A DNA stretch of 64,000 bases from Trichopria drosophilae. Taxonomy: Eukaryota > Arthropoda > Insecta > Hymenoptera > Diapriidae. The notes under the pieces were generated by a model. That model saw only the letters and a list, made by a program, of their open reading frames with translations, was not told the DNA's origin and ran no database searches. The position numbers were made by a program, and so were the translations under genes. Every line of letters starts with the position of its first letter. Positions within the stretch are counted from its first letter, which is position 1. This document shows, one piece after another, positions 39,146 to 49,837 of this stretch. The stretch spans positions 133,632,001-133,696,000 of the forward strand of contig CM059582.1 of NCBI GenBank assembly GCA_030407085.1. Direction: 5' to 3'.

Positions 39146-39349
39146 GGGGTGCTTTCTGAACGTGAGTCCCCTTGCCTCTCACGATTCGGGGTGCTTTCTG
39201 AACGTGAGTCCCCTCGCCTCTCACGATTCGGGGTGCTTTCTGAACGTGAGTCCCCTCGCCTCTCACGATTCGGGGTGCTTTCTGAACGTGAGTCCCCTCA
39301 CCTCTCACGATTCGGGGTGCTTTCTGAACGTGAGTCTCCTCGCCTACGA
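39146..39349. repeat. 42-bp minisatellite, ~5 units
   Basis: Units start at 39146, 39188, 39230, 39272 and 39314, each GGGGTGCTTTCTGAACGTGA followed by GTCCCCTCGCCTCTCACGATTC with few changes. The last unit is partial. Because 42 is a multiple of 3, all frames stay open and produce repetitive 14-residue peptides on both strands, which are not evidence of genes. Confidence 0.95.
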
Positions 39350-39401
39350 ATTGGAGAGCTTTCTGAATAAGAGATTCTATGCTTATTATATAAAGTAAAA
39401 C

Positions 39402-41497
39402 CTATGATGTAGATTGGATGCTAAAAGTATGTGATTTTGAATCAAAAGAAAATATTTTGCAACTAATTTGATGCGTATTTAAGGGTTTGAAACTATGGAA
39501 ATCCCGAGTTCCTTTTATAGTTACCGCTTTCGAGTAACGATCATGCATACTCTCCGGATGCGCTTCGCATTCTTCCTTACTACAATAAATAAATACAACA
39601 TTTGACATCGCATCTTCAGCCCATTCAAATAGGGATTGAGCAGTTAAGATTTGGCGGTCAAGAGGCCGTTGAAGACTTGCTCGTGCAGCTAATCGTTTGA
39701 CAGTGCCTCCTAACCCATCGCAAGGACTTTTACCGTGCGAAGTGGCGAAAAAGTTCCATTCGGCATCAATGCTAAAATCCTCTTTATGGTACGCAAGATT
39801 TATAAAATTGTATTTATTTTTATACTGCGAGGCAGCACCATCTGTAAAATATTTTACTCTATTCACGACATATATTGCTTTCGTAATTCTGTGAGCAATT
39901 TTGAAATGTACAGATGAACTGCAGCCGAATTGTGTTCCAGACTTTCTGAAATTATTACGAAAGAATCGTGGCCTACAACACCATCCTCTTTATGATAAAC
40001 AACAAATGGGTGGATTGTTGCTTGGTCGTTACTCCAGTGGTAGGATTGAATCGCATCCTGGATTATGAATGAGTAATTTTCAGCAAAGTCACCTAATACT
40101 ACGAATTCTCCAGCTTCCAGGGTTTCTTTACAATCAAAAAGATATTGACTTTGTGACTTGGATATAAAGTGATGCTTTAGAAGCATAACGAAATCACAAG
40201 TAAACCTTTCAACGTATTCATCTACTGAGGTTACAACCGTTTCTAACCTCGAACGATCAGTTGATGTCCACTGTTTGTAAGTAATTTCTTCCATAAAATG
40301 ATTTTCAAACGCTACATTTAACTCATCACAAATTTTTTCGATGCTTGGGCAATTTGTACATTTTCGAAAATAACACTCTTGATTGGGAGAATTACAAACA
40401 GTAGCGAATACTAATGTCTCCAGAGATTCAAAAGCTGATAATTGAGTTTCAGAAGATGTAATATCTTTTAAACGTGCGCCAGTCATCATTAATTTGAAAT
40501 TTTGATGTATCTTACATACACATACTGAATGGGTACCACTGCTACCAGCTAGAATACATTCTTTTGGTCTCAAATCAGCAAATTTTGAAAATCCAATTTT
40601 CATATCGACGTATCGAATTTTAAATTCGGCATATAATTCTTTCAAATTATTGAGGAGTAGTCGCTTCTGAACTTGAATTTTGGAGCCGTCCCTTTTAACC
40701 GACACGCAATCCTTCTTACCGGGCAATATTCGACTGAAATCAGAATTATAGTGAAAGTTACAAACTGCGTTTTTAATTTCATCGGGAAGAGATTTTCCAC
40801 GTTTTGTGCCAGGCAATGTACCAATGCCGAATTCTTTGTGAAAATATTCTGCTTTTGCAGCAAGGCTGTAAGGAACATTGAACTCTGACTCTATGCGACG
40901 AGCTGTCCATGATTTTGGTGTCATTGTTAAGTATTTAATTTTTTCAGAATTTTTGTCCGACTCTGATAGCTTATCTTTTATTTCAGAAACAATTTCCTTC
41001 ATTCCGGAGATATCGGATATGTCAGTTTTAAATACTTTTTGTAATTCGCGATTCAGAGCACTTTTTATCTCTCCAATCTTTCGATGTTTGGCAGCTTCTG
41101 TCCTACGATCCTCCCAGCTTTGAATCCGACTTACTCCTAATAGTTCGATAATTTTGTTTAAATTATCTAAAGCATCCCCTTCATTGACCTCTTCAAATTC
41201 CTTAAGTTCTTCACCGACGATTTCGACTTTCATTTCTTTATTTATTATCATACTATCGCCAGAAATATCTAAAGAGCATGATTCCGTTTCGTGGTTCTTA
41301 TTCTGAACTAACATCGAAGTGTCTTTCGTTAACCGCAATCGACAAGTATTGCACATTTGTTTCTTTAACCACACCTTCGGATCAAGATTATATTTTTTAC
41401 AGATTTCGCCTGTTATTTCGCGTAATTTACTCTTTACGATTTTAGAATTATGTTTCTTTTTTTTAAAAGGGTTGCAGCATTTATATAAGTGAGGCAT
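39402..41497 (-). pseudogene. Transposase-like protein of unclassified DNA transposon, one frameshift
   Basis: Start at Met 41497 (MPHLYKCCNPFKKKKHNSK); upstream codons are AT-rich leader. An N-terminal zinc-binding region (CCNPF...H, then MCNTCRLRL) is followed by a helical segment and a conserved core: WTARRIESEFNVPYS, GTKRGKSLPDEIK, SRILPGKKDCVSV, HSVCVCKIHQNFKLMM and a Cys cluster CYFRKCTNCPS. An RNase-H-like series follows: VVLGDFAENYSF (Asp near 40090), YFTDGAASQYKNK (Asp near 39842) and ATSHGKSPCDGLGGTVKR (39700-39735). A single shift at ~39863-39866 splits the first 544 codons from the last 154. I infer a DDE/D-type transposase from position between TIRs and these motifs. The catalytic triad is not proven. 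Confidence 0.75.
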
Positions 41498-42338
41498 GGT
41501 GGTCTTCGAATATTTTAAATAAAGAAGAACAATTTGTTTTAAATAAAAAAAATTATTTTTTTCAAATAAAAAAAAATTAAATATTACGGTATATAAAGGG
41601 AAAATAATATTTGTATTCAATTATAATGCGGAAATGAAGGGAAAGAGAAACTTTCAAGACGACAACACCAATGGCAGTGAGAGCGTTGATATCATCGCAG
41701 TAATTTTTAGTTTTTATTGCTTCGCCTTTATATAATGGTAAATGGATTTTACTTTCGAGAATGATTTCATGCCGTTTTTTGTCGACCGATACCGGTGGCA
41801 CTCTAGCGTCTCGCGTTCGAATTACACGCAGCGGAGGCACTGCGGCGCGGCGAACGGCGCGACGCGAGGTGACGCCCACCGATGAACGTCGCGAGGTGCG
41901 CTCTTAAAAAAAATCATAACTTCGGAACGGAAAGAGGCTACATCAATTTTTTTTTTAATTGAAGGTGAGAGATTTTCCTACAAGATGACGTATCGTTTGA
42001 ATGAAAAAAGACGGAAATGGCTTTCAAAATTAAGATTCAAAAATAATATATGAAAATTTTTTGAAAAATTAAAAACAAAAAAAAAATTTTTTTTTTGTAT
42101 GAAAGTACTCATTTTTATGAACAAAATGCGCGTAGTAACTTTAAAATGTAAAAATCAGAAAAACAGATATCGTAATTTTAAGAAATTCAATGAATATGAC
42201 GCCACGGCCGCCATTTTGAAAATTTTACAAAAATATTCTACCATAATGTTTTCCATGCCCATACGCTTCAAATACGTCATTTTCGTGGAATTCTGAGACA
42301 TTGACCTCAGTTTTGATATTGTTGACGTGGAATGACTC

Positions 42339-42720
42339 ATCAAATAGTCACAATTAAACTTCAAATTGGGCAATGTTCTTATCCATGTTTATTCGGAATT
42401 AAATAATCATTGGTCGAGCTTTAATGGAACCAAACCCTTTACAAATATGTAATAAAAAGCTCTGTATAAAAAAAAATATGTTAGAGGTAGCGGATATAAG
42501 ACATAAAAGACAAATGGTTTTAACAATAATACACCTCAAGTCAATGAATGAAATTGTTCATAATTTTCATAATATTACTTTTTCCTCTCCAGAGATTATT
42601 CGTAACAGATTGTAGTAGTATATCGGCATATTAAAACTTGACGAATAAATGTCACATACCAAGCTTAACTTAACCATACCGTTGCTAAATTATATGTATC
42701 GTTGGGACATTTGACACCTC
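42339..42720. other. AT-rich non-coding stretch
   Basis: Nothing recognised between the transposon end and the GC-richer retroposon that follows. Confidence 0.4.
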
Positions 42721-42724
42721 ATAT

Positions 42725-43570
42725 TTTTTTAAACGAGCCTTACCCGCCTGTGTGGCTTTAAGGCTCGGGTCTCATGGCGAGGAGTCGGGATACGCCCGAA
42801 CCAACGCGTGTCCCCTTCTTCCGGTAGTCTCTACCAATCTATTTCAAAGCGGCAAGAATTCTCGAATCACTCGGTGAGGAGGGAACCTTTCAAATCCCGA
42901 TGACACTCTGCAGGGTCACACCCGAGTTGCATTGTAACACACACATCACAACAAGCCAGACCTTCCAGACCCCGGAATGGGCCCTTCCAGTCCTACAGAA
43001 CGTTCCTAACCCAGCACGCGGGCTATAGAAACTACTATCCGCTCGAATCCAACCATTTAATATGACCTGGTGAGACATTGCGATAGTGGCCATGATTCGA
43101 ACACCAGCCCTCTACCAGTTGAGTACTTGCCCACACGGGGTTGATCACCCAACTCGGTGGGATGTGGGGTCGCCATCCCGAAGGACCGGAAGCCCTCCCC
43201 TTTATGCTTGACACCTTGCGCCCGCTAGGCGGGACGCCACTTTCTGTTGCCCCCGAAATCGGAACGCTCGCAGCTTTGGCGCTCTGAAAAGGGCGCCTCT
43301 CTATCAACGACGGTCTATTTTTATCTTGCGCCCAGAAAAGGGCGCTCCTCGCGACCTCCGTCATGCCATAGGCCATACTTAATTTTTGCGGCTTCGGACC
43401 TCCGACCCAGCGTCCTCCGCCGCACAGCTTAACATAGGGCCACCGATAGCCAGACGTAAACACCCCCCACTCCTCCACCTTGAAGTAGGTCTGGCGCCAG
43501 ACGGCACACGCGCCTTGATATAGGTCAGGGGTTAATGAACTGATAAAGAAATGATAATGGTTATTAATAG
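42725..43570 (-). mobile_element. GC-rich retroposon-like sequence with tRNA-like core
   Basis: A GC-rich island in AT-rich surroundings. On the minus strand an open frame runs 43574-43035 (179 codons) without a recognised domain. Near 43137-43085 a tRNA-like A box (CTCAACTGGTAGAGGGC) and B box (GGTGTTCGAATCATGG) lie close together, as in a tRNA missing its middle. The sequence ends in GCTCGTTTAAAAAAATATG at about 42740-42722, an A-rich tail. It could be a SINE or a LINE 3' end; the family is unknown to me. Confidence 0.4.
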
Positions 43571-43599
43571 TCAATTAATTTTAAAACAAACAATAAAAA

Positions 43600-44480
43600 T
43601 GTCAATAAATAATGTTAATAGGGTAATTAATGTGAAATAAATATTAATTTATGTTCGTAAATGACGCCATGGCCGCCATGTGAGGTAGGTGAATATTGAA
43701 CAAAAACGTACGGGCACCCTTTGGCACGACCATGAGGTAGGTCATGGTTCAACGTCCTGATACACGACTGCTTCATGGTTAATTGTTATATAAACAAATA
43801 AAAAGACGATAATAAATGTCGATAATTGGGTAATTAAAGTCAGATGAGTGTTAATAATGATGATTAATTGTTAGTTTATGTATAAACAAATAATAAAGAC
43901 GGATATAAATAACGATAACGACCTTGCGATAAACATAAATGTACGTGGATACTTTGGCGAAGAGTTGAGGTAGATCACCGTTCAACGACCTCTGAAAGTC
44001 TGGGTATTAGTTTCGTTTTTTGTTATGATGAATAAATTGTAGAGCCTACACCCCACTTCCTCCTTATCGTGTATTAATATTTACCTACACAACAGTCCAC
44101 TGACCTTTATATGTATACATGTTGCGCACGTGTCACTCCACTGTGCTAATCCCCATATGATTGCGTAATTAGTGTCAGACAGGTATTAATAATGATTCTT
44201 TAATGTTAATGTATGTATAAACAAATAATAATAATAAATACTAACGCCGTTGTGAGGTGACTAGCCGGACATAAACGAACCTGTACGGGGACCCGTTGGC
44301 GAGAATTTTAGGCAGGTCATGATTCAACGACCACTCACAGACTGCGTATTAGTTGACATATTTTTTTTGTTATGAGATCTATTAATATTTACCTACATAA
44401 CACATCGATGACCTTTATATACATGTTGCGCGCGTGACACTCCTCTTGCAGGTCGAAACGAGAGTCTGTAATTTCCTATG
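43600..44480. repeat. Degenerate tandem repeat, units of ~240-340 bp
   Basis: GGTAGGTCATGGTTCAACG near 43735 recurs as GGTAGATCACCGTTCAACG near 43970 and GGCAGGTCATGATTCAACG near 44311. TGTATAAACAAATAATAA and ACATGTTGCGCACGTGTCAC also recur (44127 and 44423). Three units, diverged, with indels. Confidence 0.65.
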
Positions 44481-44719
44481 GTATTGAAACGCACATGTGC
44501 CGCACGTTCGAGTGACGCAGATTTCTAGGAAAATTTTGAAGACGAGGGGAGGTAAGATTCAAGAAGTAAGCGAAAAATTATACTATACAAAATAATATAA
44601 AATTACAAACTAGGATAATGAATGTCGAAAATGCATGAGGTCCTTTAAATTAGTAAATATATGAGGGACAAGGATAAAATAAGAAAACATTGTATATGTT
44701 AAGAAACGCGTTTTAATCA

Positions 44720-45106
44720 AATATACTATATTTTAAGCTAGGTTGAGAGGGGTGGTATGGAATGAGGCAGGATTGAAAAGGAAAGACGAAGAGTTTTGGA
44801 CATTTTTTAAGGAACTTGAGTAACATAAAAGAGGCGTTTAAAGAAGAGGAAGAGAGGATTTTAGTAGTAGCTGGGGATTTTAATGCGAGAATAGGGATAG
44901 AAGAAGGGTGGAGTAGATGTAATGTAGAGGAAGAGGAAACGAAAGAGGGAGAGAGAGTCTAAAGATAGAGTAATAATTAAGCAAGGACGGGATTTGATGG
45001 AAATGGTAGAGGAAAGAGAGTGGATGGTCTTAAACGGAAATAAGGAAGGACATGAAGAGGGAGAGTGGATGTATGAGAAGGGCGGAGGAAGATCGGTAAT
45101 TGACTT
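44720..45106 (+). pseudogene. Purine-rich LINE, endonuclease part (5' of copia insertion)
   Basis: Frames here give WTFFKELE, then EERILVVAGDFNARIG (the AP-endonuclease GDFNAR motif, ~44860-44895) and further on GRDLMEMVEEREWMVLNG. It ends with GGGRSVIDFG at 45106, where copia begins. The rest of the gene resumes at 49838. The strand is strikingly purine-rich. Frameshift and stop near 44822 and 44961. Confidence 0.75.
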
Positions 45107-45310
45107 TGGAAAAAGAAGGTACGTTAATGTCTTTTGTAATACTTTTAATACTATAACTAATAAACGATAAACTTTTATATAGCGACTTTGCGCGATCTTC
45201 TCTCTTTTGTTGTTCGATTTCGACTGACTCGTTTCTTCTCGTAGATACATAGTAATAGATGGCGCAACGGAGCCGTACGGAGAAATGTAAATTTACTACA
45301 TAATTTTACA
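45107..45310 (-). repeat. Copia 3' LTR
   Basis: 204 bp, ~97% identical by eye to 49634-49837. Confidence 0.9.
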
Positions 45311-45336
45311 CACCTCCTTAAATTTACATTACTATT

Positions 45337-46504
45337 TTATATTATATTTAACATTGTTCGGAAATTTTCGAATTTATTCTTTCCTAGAGATTTGGTTAAA
45401 ATATCCGCGACGTTGTTTTCTGAATCTATTTTGACAATATTTATTAATCCGTTTTTATAACTTTCATGTACAAAATGATAATGTACTTCTATGTATTTCG
45501 AGTTTTTTTGTAAAATTACCAAATTAAGCAATAGCGACTGCTCCTGAATTGTCCTCATAAATATTTATAGATTCTTTAATCACAACACCAAAATCTTTTA
45601 GTAAATTTATTATTACATTTAGTTCACTAACAGACTCAGATAGAGCGACATATTCAGCTGCAGTCGATAGTTTAGTCACACTATTCTGTTTCCTAGATTT
45701 CCAGTGGACTACATTTCCATATACCCGAATAATATATCCGGTTGTACATTTTCTATCTACCTGATCACCAGCCCAGTCAGCATCAACGTAGCAATCACTC
45801 ACATCAACTTTTACATTTCTTTTATAAGTCAATTTGAATTTTTTTGTTAGGAATAAGTATTTTAAAATTCTTAATCCGTATCTGTAATGAGTTTTATCAT
45901 AACAGTTTTGAAACCTACTTAAATAATTAATACTGTAACTAACATCTGGTCTAATCCCAGTGCTAATATATAAAAAAGCTCCTATCAAGTTTCTAAATTC
46001 AATATCGTCACATACTGACTGTGATGGTTCTAATTTTAAATTCTGTTCCATCGGTGTATTGTATAGTTTCGCGTCTACAATATTGTATTTTTTAGCTAGT
46101 GACTCTATATAATCTGTTTGGTCTAAGGTAATTTCTTGTTTGTTTTGATCATATTCAACGTTTATGCCTAAGTACATTTTTATTTTTCCTAGGTCTTTCA
46201 TTTCAAATTTGCTTGACAGACTACTCTTAATGCTCTCAAGTTTATTTTTATTTTCCCCGCAGAATAAAAGGTCGTCTCCAAATATTATCAAGTAAACATT
46301 ATCTTCCGGATCAACAATATGTACAACATATGTGTCAAAACACTCATACCATGCTCTCGGGCTTTCTCGTAAACCGTACAATGCTTTTTCTAATTTGTAC
46401 ACTCTATCTGTACCATCTTCGTAACCCATAGGTTGATTTACATATATCTCAGACTGACCGGTGCCATTCAAGAATGCGGTTTCTACGTTCATTTGCATTA
46501 TCAT
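45337..46504 (-). pseudogene. pol: Copia pol: rest of RT and RNase H
   Basis: Continues the same frame: MNVETAFLNG, YVNQPMGYED, LEKALYGLRESPRAWYE. A deletion of roughly 20 residues precedes IIFGDDLLFCG (46271-46279), where YVDD is usual. RNase H shows DVSDCYVDADWAGDQ, STAAEYVALSES and YEDNSGAVAIA, then a frameshift near 45530. The end of the domain (YHFVHESYKNGLINI, ADILTKSLG) is at 45337-45480. Confidence 0.88.
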
Positions 46505-46546
46505 CAGATTATTTTGACAACAATACGATAATCATAATTTTAATGT

Positions 46547-48501
46547 TTACATCCTAGCTACCGGAGAGTACAAATCTTCTAATACTTCCTTTTGTTGGAA
46601 CCCTCTGACAACTAATCTCGCTTTTTTTTGCTTATCGTATTTATTTGTGTATACCCACTTTACATCTAATATTTTCTTATCTTTAGGTTTTTCTATTAAA
46701 TTCCAAGTATTATTCTTTTCTAGACAATTTATCTCCCTATCCATCGCTTGTTTCCATAATTCGAACTCGTTACTTTTTAACGCATCTTCGTAACTCATAG
46801 GGCTATCTGCACTTACAAAATAAACATATATACAACTGGAAGAAACAGAGTTATAAGCTAACCTGTCCGGCTTTCTTTTATATCGTTCTGATTTTCTTAA
46901 TTCAAATTTTTTACTATTATTTTGATCAAGAACTAAATTTTCTCTCGAATTATGATCATCTAGGTCATCCGTATTACTGTCCTCACTCAATTCTAAATTG
47001 TGATCATTATCGCTTGTATTTGTCTTCGAATTAACTTCACAGTCTTCATCACTAAAGCCTATCAGTTTCACGTCCCAATCAATAATGTCAATGTGTCTAG
47101 CAACAACGATTTTATTATGGATTAAGATTCTATACCCAACATTCTCATACTCCAAAAGTATTCCCGGATCAGCCTTTCTGTCCCACTTTGATTTTCTTTT
47201 TATTTCTGGCACGCGTACAAAAACTCGACTTCCGTATAGTCGTAAATTGCTTATATCCGGTTTTATCCCTGTAAAAATTTCGTACGGGGTCTTATTTTCT
47301 ACGGTATTTGCTATCGTTCTATTTTTTAAGTACGCGGCAGTTTTTATCATTTCAGGCCAATATCTCTCATTTACTTTCGCTTCAGACAACAGACATCTTG
47401 CTGTATTCATTATTGACCTATTGTACCTCTCTGCTGTACCATTTAGTTGGTGTACGTAGGGTGGACAAGGATCGATAAGAATACCTTTCTCTCTGGCTAG
47501 CCTAAATATATCTTTATCAATGTATTCTTTACCGTTGTCACACCTGAATTTTTTTATTCTTGTTCCGGTTAAATTTTCAACGAAATTTATGTACTCAATA
47601 AAACATTCATAAACTTCAACTTTTGATTTAATTGTAAATATTTTTGCAGCTTTACTGTAATCGTCTATAAATGATATGAAATATTTCTCACCATTATAGC
47701 CAATTGTATCGTGTGGACCATTCAAGTCCGTATGGACTATTTCTAAAAGTTCCTTGGCTCTAGTTCTGTTATTTACGAACGGTAAATCGTGCATTTTATT
47801 TTGAATACATATACCACATTTCAGTAATTCAGGCTCTAATTTATTTGGTATTCCGTCGACTAAATTATTATTACACATAGTATTCAAATAATTGAAGTTA
47901 ACATGTCCTAAAAGCCTATGGTATTTTTCTTTTAACGTTAAACCCTCACTACTCTTTATAGCTATGTTAGATTCTTTATTTTTAAAAAAACTACTCATTT
48001 TGTATAAACCATTCTCGTTAACTGCGATCGCGATTAACGTATTTTGTTCATTATAAATTTTAGCAGTATCACCTTTTGAAACTACTTTGTTTTTATTTGT
48101 AACTTTGGCAAAGCTGAGTAAATTTTTATCCATCTCTTTAACTAAGAAAACATTCGGTATTTTAATTACAATTTTTTTCCGTAAACTGAAAAATAACTTT
48201 GAATATTTCCAATTTTTGTAGCCTTTAATAATCTACCATCCCCGATTTTTACATTTACAGGATTTTTAAGAGTTACGGAGTTCGCAAAATACAAATCATT
48301 ATTTATTATGTGATCCGTACACCCGCTATCGAGTACCCAATCTATTTTATTTTGGTTACAAATATTTGATTCAACGCTAATATTATTGTTTTCTGAATCG
48401 ACCTCAATTTCAGTATTAAACGTACTAGCGTTGTTTTCATCATTGCGCTCACTTATACTAAACCTAGCTTCTTGTCTTCCATCTTCGTTGCTACGCTGTT
48501 G
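46547..48501 (-). pseudogene. pol: Copia pol: protease, integrase, start of RT
   Basis: The protease motif VLDSGCTDHI lies near 48335. A seven-A run at 48171-48177 is one base short of keeping frame, and the following integrase is in another frame from there. Integrase: a His/Cys region (HRLLGHVNFNYLN, CGICIQNKMHDLP), then catalytic HTDLNGPH, FIDDYSKAAK, FRCDNGKEYID and the late Glu region HQLNGTAERYNRSIM. A linker with RKSERYKRKPDRL follows. The RT opens with WKQAMDREINCLEKNNTW and YSPVAR. Two in-frame stops (TAA at 46549-46547 and a TGA soon after) end this part. Confidence 0.9.
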
Positions 48502-49320
48502 CTAACCACTGCCTCTATACCTGCGAAATCCACGATAGCCTCCTCGCCCTCTGGTGTTGTCGCGAAATTGTTGGTGATGAAATCCGCCTTGTAAGTTCTC
48601 CCCACTATAAGTAGCGCTTCTTCCGGAATGTCCTCTGGGCCACGTGTTTTTGCAATTTTTCTGTAAATGCCCCGGTTTTCCACATCTAAAACATGTTTTT
48701 TCTTCATTTTGTTTTTCAGTTTTGAACACACTAGATTTACTCCGATTTCTGCAATTTTCTCCATTATTTTTTTGCTCCCACATTGTAATTTTATGTTTTA
48801 CAAATTCACAAGTTTGATCTTCCTCTCGCATAGCGTCGATCAGATCACCAATATGACTTAATGAGTCTAACAACGTTCTCAAAATGTAATTTAATTTTTC
48901 TTTTTCGTTTATCTTAGCATCGGAATTTTTTAACTCATTGATCGTTTTCTCAAAATCAGAAGAAAATATATTCGAATCTTCGTAGTCCTTGAATTTAATC
49001 TTCTCTAACTTGTTCCTCACACATATTTGTAAAGCTGTTGATTCTTTTAGACACATATTATTGAACTTTTTCACAATATCAAAGGCTGTATCTTCATCGC
49101 CAACAAACTCTAATTGTTCATTTGAGATACCACTGTATATGTAATTAATTGCCTTTAAATTTTTTTCTTGCCACGTATCTCTGTCGTCCGTACCCTGTCT
49201 TGCTCTTGTTGTCACATCATCGCATTTTTTTAGTTTTAAAAATAATAGGATTCGTTTCTTTCAAATACAATAATCTCTGCCATCGAAAAGTGGAATTTTT
49301 ATTTCCAGTTTATCTGCCAT
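48502..49320 (-). pseudogene. gag: Copia gag, two in-frame stops
   Basis: Start at Met 49320 (MADKLEIKIPLFDGRDY). An in-frame TGA at 49263-49261 stands where copia Gag usually has Trp. The frame then continues through a UBN2-like helical region to the zinc knuckle CFRCGKPGHLQKNC and an Arg/Gly-rich tail. It is closed by TAG at 48504-48502, after which the same frame would run into the protease. Gag packages element RNA. Confidence 0.88.
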
Positions 49321-49633
49321 TTTCTTTTTCACGGAAACTTTTCTCGAGATGAATTTCTGTAAACTTACAATATTAAAGATCGCTTCTTCAAATATCATAT
49401 ACAAATGTTCAATTTTTATTTCTCCAGTTTGCAAGTCATTATCATTTATCATTTTCCATCTTTTTACACGAATTTTATTTTTAAAGTCACTTTTCACTTC
49501 TAGCAATTTCGGAAGCGACACGTGTTTTTCATAATCTCGAAACGATTAAGCCACTGTATTGAAACCACTATGCCGAAACTTTTATGGGTCGTAACCACGG
49601 ACCTCTGCTACTATGATAAATTTAGCATGGTGG

Positions 49634-49837
49634 TGGAAAAAGAACGTACGTTAATGTCTTTTGTAATACTTTTATTACTATAACTAATAAACGATAAACT
49701 TTTATATAGCGACATTGCGCGATCTTCTCTCTTTTGTTGTTCGATTTCGACTGTCTCGTTTCTTCTCGTAGATACATAGTAATAGATAGCGCAATGGAGC
49801 CGTACGGAGAAATGTAAATTTACTACATAATTTTACA
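49634..49837 (-). repeat. Copia 5' LTR
   Basis: 204 bp. A possible primer-binding region, TAGTAGCAGAGGTCC, lies about 20 bases inside (49611-49597, minus strand), but the match to an initiator Met tRNA is uncertain. Confidence 0.9.

Larger units (their letters stand above)
37984..42338 (-). mobile_element. 4.36-kb DNA transposon with ~510-bp TIRs
   Basis: The left end (37984-38494) and the reverse complement of the right end (41815-42338) align almost fully. Outermost is GAGTCATTCCACGTCAACAA and innermost AGTGCCTCCGCTGCGTGTAA. The right arm has a ~13-bp extra stretch near 41861-41875. Between them lie one transposase gene (minus), a 42-bp minisatellite and an older transposase remnant. No target duplication is obvious (left flank TTATACCA, right flank ATCAAATA). 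The superfamily is not recognised from the ends. Confidence 0.85.
45107..49837 (-). mobile_element. Copia-type LTR retrotransposon
   Basis: Two 204-bp LTRs bound it, reading TGTAAAATTA...TTTTTCCA in coding sense (TG...CA). They differ at about 6 of 204 positions. On the minus strand gag and pol follow in copia order, with integrase before reverse transcriptase. A purine tract (AAATTTAAGGAGGTG) precedes the 3' LTR at 45311-45325. The element sits inside the LINE endonuclease, whose frame rejoins across it. I see no clear 5-bp target duplication. Confidence 0.92.

Noticed and set aside
39060..39398. Open frames on both strands across the minisatellite
   Set aside because: 42-bp units without stops keep frames open; not evidence of a protein.
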